Shown here in pieces: positions 1 through 7,100 of a DNA stretch of 10,057 nucleotides; positions within the stretch are counted from its first letter, which is position 1; each line of letters opens with the position of its first letter. The stretch is taken from contig JAABOA010000792.1 of assembly GCA_015680635.1 (NCBI GenBank), forward strand, positions 1-10,057, written 5' to 3'. The notes beneath the pieces are model-generated. The model did no database searches and was not told the origin of the DNA. It saw nothing but the letters and a program-made list of their open reading frames with translations. Source of the stretch: Lunasporangiospora selenospora. Its lineage: Eukaryota; Mortierellomycota; Mortierellomycetes; Mortierellales; Mortierellaceae. Both the position numbers and the translations under genes were made by a program.

Positions 1-98
1 GAAAGTGAGTGAATAGGAGCATGATTGAATGGGTGAGCAAGAGACAATAGGAGCAAGTAGAATGAAAGAGAGCGGCATAGAAATACAAGGTGACCACA

Positions 99-124
99 AG
101 AGAGGGAGAGAGAGGGAGAGAGAG
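99..124. repeat. GA-rich simple repeat
   Basis: A purine tract is built from two near-identical units of the form AGAGAGGGAG followed by a short AG run. It is a simple microsatellite-like tract with no coding signal. Confidence 0.85.
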
Positions 125-750
125 CAAAGGATGGAGGCCAGCAAGACCAGACTGGAGGAAAGGGCGAATAAACTTTTGCCATATACAACTCAGGGGCCGG
201 CCTAGCATATTGCCGTAATAGGCAAGTTGTCTGGCTCGCTGCTCTCAGTGACAGGTGGCCCAAACCTTATTCGTCTCTCTGGCCTCTGGGAGAGAGACGA
301 TGCCAGATCTAGTCTATAGAATACTTTTTTCTTTTCTTGCCAGCAGAGGCGGAATCGTCGTCTCGCCTGTAACACGCACACGCAATAGCCGCCATGCACC
401 AAGCGCAACAACTGCAAGCAGCAACGACGTCTATGAACTGTTTTGGATGACAATGATTCGTCCCGCGGAGCTTTGACTTTTTGCATTTTCCTTCTTTCGT
501 GTTTTTGCCTTGTCTGTCTACTATCGACACTTTTTCTCGACCTTGTCCCGAGGCTGAGTTCTGGCTCTTGCCTTGGGTCCCCTTCTTTCTCCCCTTACCT
601 CTTGCACTCGACCATCCCATCAGCATCCGCCCCCTTCTTCCGTCTTTGGCATTTTTCTCGACTCCGTCACTGTCCCTGCCGCAGTGAAAAAAGGATGAGC
701 GAGAGGTATCCGTGGCGTATAGTCCGGTCGTGGGTCACGTCGTCTTTCTT

Positions 751-769
751 TCTCTCTCTCTCTCTCTCT
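751..769. repeat. (TC)9 microsatellite
   Basis: Nine TC dinucleotides plus a final T lie directly downstream of the CT-rich region. It is likely length-variable between strains. CT tracts of this kind are common in fungal promoters and 5' leaders. Confidence 0.9.
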
Positions 770-823
770 GCGTCATACCTCCGACGACCAACCCCTCGCT
801 CCGGCTTCGACTCTGGCAAAACT

Positions 824-840
824 TCAATTGACTCAGTTGA
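824..840. promoter_or_regulatory. Imperfect palindrome with AP-1/Gcn4-type TGACTCA core
   Basis: The 17 bp at this site match their own reverse complement except at the centre base and one symmetric pair, and contain TGACTCA at 829-835. That heptamer is the classical binding site of fungal bZIP factors such as Gcn4/CpcA. The site lies about 320 bp before the chosen start, in a plausible promoter or leader position. Binding is inferred from the match only; a 7-mer can occur by chance. Confidence 0.3.
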
Positions 841-1156
841 GGGGCTGGGATGCACTGTAAGCACCGAATGCTGGTGGCGAAGTCTCTGTTCAAAGTCCCA
901 TCCCCTCGCCTCTACTGTCTTTTTGTAGTTGGAGATGACCCCAGAGGCCTCGACCCTTTTCTCCGCGGGGAAAATCCCGCTATTGCATGCACAAGCTTTC
1001 CTGTACCCCTGTATGCACATCATCGCCACAGACGGTAACACTCTCGCAAGGGCCATCTCTGCCATGCGATGCGAGAGCAAGGAGAGAGGAAAAACTGGGT
1101 CGGGAGAAGCATGTGTGTGGCTCAGCGGGTGGCTTGGCGCGTGGTAAAAAGTGATC

Positions 1157-4100
1157 ATGAAGCAAATTGCTGAATCATGCAGGAACGCGTTTCCTTTATT
1201 GCAAATGTCGGGCGTAGGAAAAGAGCACAAGGATGCCAGCTTGCAGGACCTTAATGCATTCATCAGCATCATTCCAGACCATCGGAGCTACCACTCGGAG
1301 CTCGTCTCGAGACTGAGTGAGCTGCTAGGATGCCTTGGTCAGGACCAACAGATGCTGGGCAAGGAGAATGCGCCATCGAATCGTATTTCGGCAGACTTGA
1401 AGACGTTTACCACACAAGTCAAGAGGCTATTAAACCAGAGCATGACTACCCTGACTACATGGTCTACAATGCTCAATATACCTGACTCTCCCCACGCACC
1501 TTCAAAAGATTCACATCCTACAAAGACGACTACTCCTGTAAAAGCACCATTATCGACCGAAAGGCGACCGTCGGACGATACTACCTTTATCAAATCCTCC
1601 AACATCCACTCACCATCTCATGTGACTGGATCAAGACGAGATAGAGCAGCGAAAGCATGTGGAGGCGCTACAGCAGGAAAACCTCAGCAACAGGATCGGC
1701 CTAAATCCTCAGCCTGGCAAGCCTTGACACAAATCCCAACAGCATCGGATGGTGCAGTGTCCTTTGACGTTTACGATACTCAGCGGCCAACCTATGCTCA
1801 TATTGCACTCCTGGTGGATGTTAGTTTTCTCGGTCTCCGGACACTCGAGCAGCTAGGAATCAAATCACCAATGGCTCTGTTGGAAGTTGGAAAAGCACGC
1901 TCGAATCTCATTACAAAGACTGTAGAGCTTGGCATGGTATTACTTTTGATATTTGGCGCAGGAGCTCGGAGGAAACGACATGATTTTTGCCCATCTACAA
2001 TAGCTAATCGTGACGACTGGTCTCTATGAATAGAAAAGACGAGCACTGCAGGAGCTTGAGATCTTTAGGGATAGACTACTGGAGGTTGCAGTTTCCATCT
2101 GGCCCTCATCTTCATTTGACAGAGCGCAGGATTCAACAGCCACAACTCGGACTAAATCCCCAAGCGACCTCAGTACACAATCCGCTACACCCGAATCCTT
2201 GAAAGAGTCATATCGCCATCTCTTCAGGTTTCCACAGCCTTCTGTCTTCAAGGAGTCAAGCGCCATTATCTTTCAGCACATGTCATGCATACCATCCACC
2301 AATCGTGAAGAAGTGTTTCATACATTTATTCTTCTCGTCATTTCCTTGTATAATAATGCCATTCGCTGCTGGTTGGATGTCCGGAACGGTTCATTGACAC
2401 ACGTAGGTGCAGGCGATCCATTTCATCTGTTGCAATTCTGGACGCGGTTGCTTGGTAGAATGACTAATACGTATCTACTCGGATATATTCCCATCCTTGC
2501 TAGTTGCTTTACGACATGTTATCTAATGACTGTTCGCCATACGACTGGTGTAACTTGCTTACCAAGACCAAGAAAGGCGCAGCTCCACGGTCTTTTGACT
2601 CCTTTTTTCGATTGCTTTTTATCGGCGCAGGAAATGCTTCGCGCTTCAACTCTACACGAGGTTATTATTGCAATGAAAGATTGAGAGTCCCCTTGTGCTG
2701 TCCAGCCTAATCTGATCTATGCCTTGGCCTATTGACACGCCACCCTTTCTTTTTTTTCTCCTTTTTCTCCTTGCAGTTGGACAGCTCCATGCATTCAAGC
2801 TTCGAATCTTGGGCATGAAGTACTATGCGGCCTATGTGGCGCTCGAGAAAACCGGCAATGAGATTGTATGGGAAAAAGTCCTTCGCTGCGGCATGGAATT
2901 TGACCGAGCAACGCGTGAAAATCCAACTCGGGAAGAGTCGTCATTACTCCTCGCTGCATACAGAGATACCTACGAGTTTATTCAAGGAATCATCACTGTT
3001 GATCCAAATGGAGTGTGCTTCCGATCTTGGAGCGAGCACTTCTCATTCATGGCTCGAAAGGCAAGTGTAAATGCGAAAAGGTAGCCAGTCAGATTCAAAC
3101 TAGCCAAGATCCATGCTAACCGTGCAAACATTTTTAATCCAGTTGGGCGATGCTTCATTCATCGACTTTATGTCTCTGATATGCCCTACACCAGATAATT
3201 CCAATTCTGGTACGGTATCTAGTCATACTGGCGATGAAGCTCAAGTTGATCAAAAGGCGACAAAATCCATTTCACCCTCGACAGGCAGCCCTAGAGATCA
3301 AGCGGAGCAAATTTCAAAGCAGTTGAACCAAGTAGTCCAGGCTTTGACCAAGCTTGAGGAAAGAATCCGCTTATGGAAAAACAAGCCTTCGAATGGTACG
3401 ACCCAGATGCGGCTTTCTTTCTTGTTCTTCGCCATCTTGTTTGACCATATGCACTATAATCTAACGGCTTATTCATACTTTAGGGAACGAGGGTTTAGCC
3501 GTGATAACAACAACTTCAAAGATGTTAAAATCTTTTGAACAGGGCATAGACTCGTATCCTTCCCAGGGGTTCTCTACTCCCAATCTACAGAATATCGCAA
3601 GGGTCTTTCGATCAATGGAAAATTTTCGAGGCATCGGCTCCAAACTTTTGGAAAGTCTTGAAAAGGGCACAGGCGGCATAGTATCTGATAAACCCCCTCC
3701 GTCTGGTGACAGTCTAGCCCATCTGCTATATCCCATTGGTAATATGGTTCAAACGCTCTCAAACACTACTATCAAGCTGTGGTATCATGCGAAGGATGAC
3801 TATAGGGTAGGGTCTCTTCTACTGTTGCCTACATCTGAACGGCCATATGTGTGTATGCTTAACTCTGAAGCTAGCCACTAATGATGACTCGTGACTTTAG
3901 GCCGGGTACAAGTCGAATCCAACATCTATTCCAGGACCGACAAAGTTATCTGGTGCTAGAGCAGACTCTATTCTCTTCCTTTTTCGTCTCCACCACCGAG
4001 ATGGACTAGCATCCAAGATCTCACAAGCCTTTCTCCTTGCTGCCTTAAAGTCGACACTCTCAATGGCGGTTGAAGTAGGCGATAATGAGTCGCTTCCATG

Positions 4101-7100
4101 GATATCCAACGCGTTCTATAACCTCGGTGGCTCACTCTACCACTCAGGAAAGTCAAAGGAGGCAATCCAACCACTTGAGGCGTCTATCCAAGGGTATCGA
4201 TTATGGCTCGGTATAGATGATTCTCTCTCTGGTGTCAAACGTAATATAGGAGTTAAAGCTCCGCGATCTGAAAGACTCACCTTGGCAAGTCGTTATGAAG
4301 TCCTCGGAGTTTGTTTTGCGGCGATCAACAATAACAATCAAGCTCGAGAGTGCTTCGATGCTGGCATCAGTGTCTTGCCTCTTGACGCTTTCGAGGAACT
4401 GGAAATGGCTGGAATCCACGGAACAAATACCACCGACCTCGTCGTTTCCAAGCTGCTTCACCGGCGAGTCAAGGCTTTATTGACCAACGACACATCTCGC
4501 TTCGTATCAACTGTCGCATCAATCCCTAGCCTTTCACAAATGCCAGCGCATATTCAAGGAGCCATTCAGGAGCACGAGTGCGGTCTATTATCTATTTTCA
4601 ACATAAGGTCACATCGGATGAACCACAGAAATCAAGAACTGATTGCAATCTTGGAGCATCTGGCAGCCAACGTTTACCGCGGGAATATGGGAGAATATCC
4701 GATCAGAAGAGCCAAGGTTCTTATTCAGTTGGTCGAGCTACAGCAGGGAATCGATCCTCTCCCACAAGAAACACACGATCTCGCAATGGAGGCTATTGAG
4801 ACTCTAAAGAGGAGTAATCTCGCCAAAGATCGCAGTTTGGAGAACAAGCGCAATCATTACCTTGCCATCGCCTATACATGGTATGGTATTCTTGAGCGGC
4901 GACGGGACGGCGAAGCACAGAAATCAAAACATTTCCAAATCGCTCTTCGTCTTTGGGAGTCAGTCCTTTCACAAATCGAATGTTTTGATTCCACTGAGGA
5001 TGCGCAATTGGAGAGCCAACAAAAGAGCGTTGCCAAGGTTTTACAAAACCTCGCCGAACCTGAGCGCCTTTACAACCACTTGCAAATGCTAGCAGACTAT
5101 CTTGGAGCCCTCGACTACCATGTGATGCAAGTCCAAACCTACTTGCTAATGTTGCGTTTGTGCAACGGGGTTGTACCCATAACTTCGGAAACTTCTGCAG
5201 GTAATTCGTGTTCTTGTACGACTTTTATTGAAATCAACTGAAACAGAACACCAGAGGCTGACGCACTATTTTTACGATCATAGAGGCGGCAATGATTTAC
5301 ACCAAGATGGCAGAGGCATACTTGGCACTGGGGTATTCAGGCAAGGCAAAGTTGGCTTTAGATCAAGGAAAGCTCATTCTGGAAGAGGAACCGACTTTAG
5401 GAAGCGATCCTTCCATCCGTGAGCATGTTCTCATACGATGGTGCCTTGCCTACAGTCGCTACCAAACATCTGCAGGACAGACAAAACTAAGCTCGGATGC
5501 CTTTAATCAGGCTAGGAATCTTTACTTGCAGATGCACGATGTTTTACCATTGGACGAATCGCGGGATCGTTTCACAAGATCGCAGCTTGGCCTGGGAGGG
5601 GGTGTCATCCCTAGAAGAATCGAGACACAGGTTGCAAAGTCAGTGATCCTTGCGGAAGCCTCGCTCACGCGTTCGCAGCTGCTCTATTTTAATGGGTGCA
5701 TCACAGAGGCGATAGTTGACTCTATGAAAGCGCTCAAGCATTTGAGCCGCGTGGTCTCAAAGCTTTCGGATGCTGTACAACGCGCACAGCAAGATACAAC
5801 AGTGCTGAAATCCAATGTTTTAAAAAATCCTTTCCTGGACGAAACGCCGGCAGACAAAAGTGGGACGCGGCCTTCCGATTCGCGATTGCAGAAAGAGCGT
5901 CAACGACTCCGCGATGGTCTACAGAGGCTGTCCATGCAACGGTTTCACTGGTCGACGTTTATGCTTCTGACAGAGACATACCGTCACCTCTTCAAGCTCT
6001 ATTTGGTCCAAGGGTGTAGGAGTGAAGCAGAGTACTTTCAAGAGGAAGGCAAGCATATCGCCAACCTGGTAAAATCTGCCAAGTCTGTTGAGAGGTTCAT
6101 GCTTGACCAAGCAGAGCTAAACTTGAGGAAACATCTTTGGGAACAAAGTCAAGAGATCCTGCAAGAGTTGGCGACACATGATGACGCACAGACCTCCGCT
6201 GGAAGCTCAAGTGCGTGGGAGATGCAAGACGCCCGAGTCCAAATGCTTTATGGAGATCTCTATCTAGCCACGTCCATGTTCAAGAAATCGTTGGAGGCAT
6301 ATTACCGAACGGATGAAGTACTCTCCTACCTGATGGACAAGTCATTTATCTCTGCTCTGGAGAAGCTAGTAATACGCGAGCCAGCAACCCCAAGGGAGAA
6401 GAAACTGATGACGCTTACTTACTCACAAGACACGGAAAGCATGGGGTTTGAGATGCACCCTGTGAGGCGACCAGGAGGATCAAAGTCAGACAAAGATACA
6501 TATGATCAAGACTTGTTTGAATGTGTAACTCTAAGCGGGATTAAGGCGACAATGGGTTACAGGACGGGATTGATTTTCTATTGTCTAGGGCAACCTATCG
6601 AAGCACACGGACTCCTCGAGAAGTCCAAGCTGGAAGATCCCCAGCTCTTTACCGTTGCCGAATATCACCACGTCAAAGCAATCATGCTTATAATGGAGTT
6701 GGAAGACATCATGTCCAAGGACTTGCTTTATGCGATGGTACTGGATTCAGCCTTGTCTGTTGGAGTGTTCTGGAAGACAAAGACCGATACACCTCCATCC
6801 TCTGGTCAATTGCTTACTCGGAGTAGCACCAAAGCCTTTACATCCTCTTTGTCGCCTGCTTCATTCGGACCACCGTCACTTTCGCCCTCGGTCCGTGCCA
6901 CAAGGTCAAATGCCGCCCGTTTTCAACAAAAGCCATCTACACATCTGAGTCCGTTACGGAATCGAGCTGGAGCAGGATCTCCACGCTCGCCCATGCAACG
7001 TTCGGACCATTTTCTAGAGATTTTATCCAAAGCACAGCATCACCTGCAGGAAGCCTACCGACATTCCCGTCGAGCATGCCCACCACACATTGTGTCTGGA

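Larger units (their letters stand above)
1..1156. promoter_or_regulatory. Upstream non-coding region and probable 5' leader of separase
   Basis: I see no supportable gene in this stretch. Open frames here translate to low-complexity or Cys/Ser-rich sequence driven by the simple repeats. Positions 1-170 are purine-rich. Positions about 470-690 are strongly pyrimidine-rich (runs of CTTTTTCTC type), a composition common just upstream of fungal transcription starts. If transcription begins near 690, the leader would be about 450 nt and contain several upstream ATGs (for example 850), or a 5' intron would remove part of it; GTAAGC at 857 and GCAG ending at 1182 are possible splice signals. No clear TATA box was found. 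Confidence 0.45.

Noticed and set aside
202-626. Minus-strand open frames of 94 and 105 residues
   Set aside because: Low-complexity, Lys/Ser/Arg-rich translation of the complement of the pyrimidine tract; no domain seen.
99-769. GA tract (99-124) and TC tract (751-769) as arms of a large hairpin
   Set aside because: The arms are complementary only because both are simple repeats; they are over 600 bp apart and no other symmetry supports a structure.
443-928. 161-residue plus-strand open frame in the upstream region
   Set aside because: The translation is Ser/Phe/Leu/Cys-rich because of the CT-rich tract. There is no family resemblance or sensible codon pattern.
1185-1190. ACGCGT, an MCB (MBF-binding) box as found in fungal cell-cycle promoters
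   Set aside because: It lies inside the coding sequence in the chosen model, and the same hexamer recurs within exons (near 2911 and 4109), so chance is likely.
667-1272. 201-residue open frame on the minus strand overlapping the separase start
   Set aside because: It contains an Arg-Glu run made by the (TC)9 repeat, no recognisable domain, and lies antisense to the promoter/leader and first exon.
7050-7061. E-A-Y-R as a possible separase self-cleavage site (E-x-x-R)
   Set aside because: It sits in a helical-looking segment, lacks the favoured acidic or Ser residue upstream, and E-x-x-R occurs several times by chance in a protein of this size.
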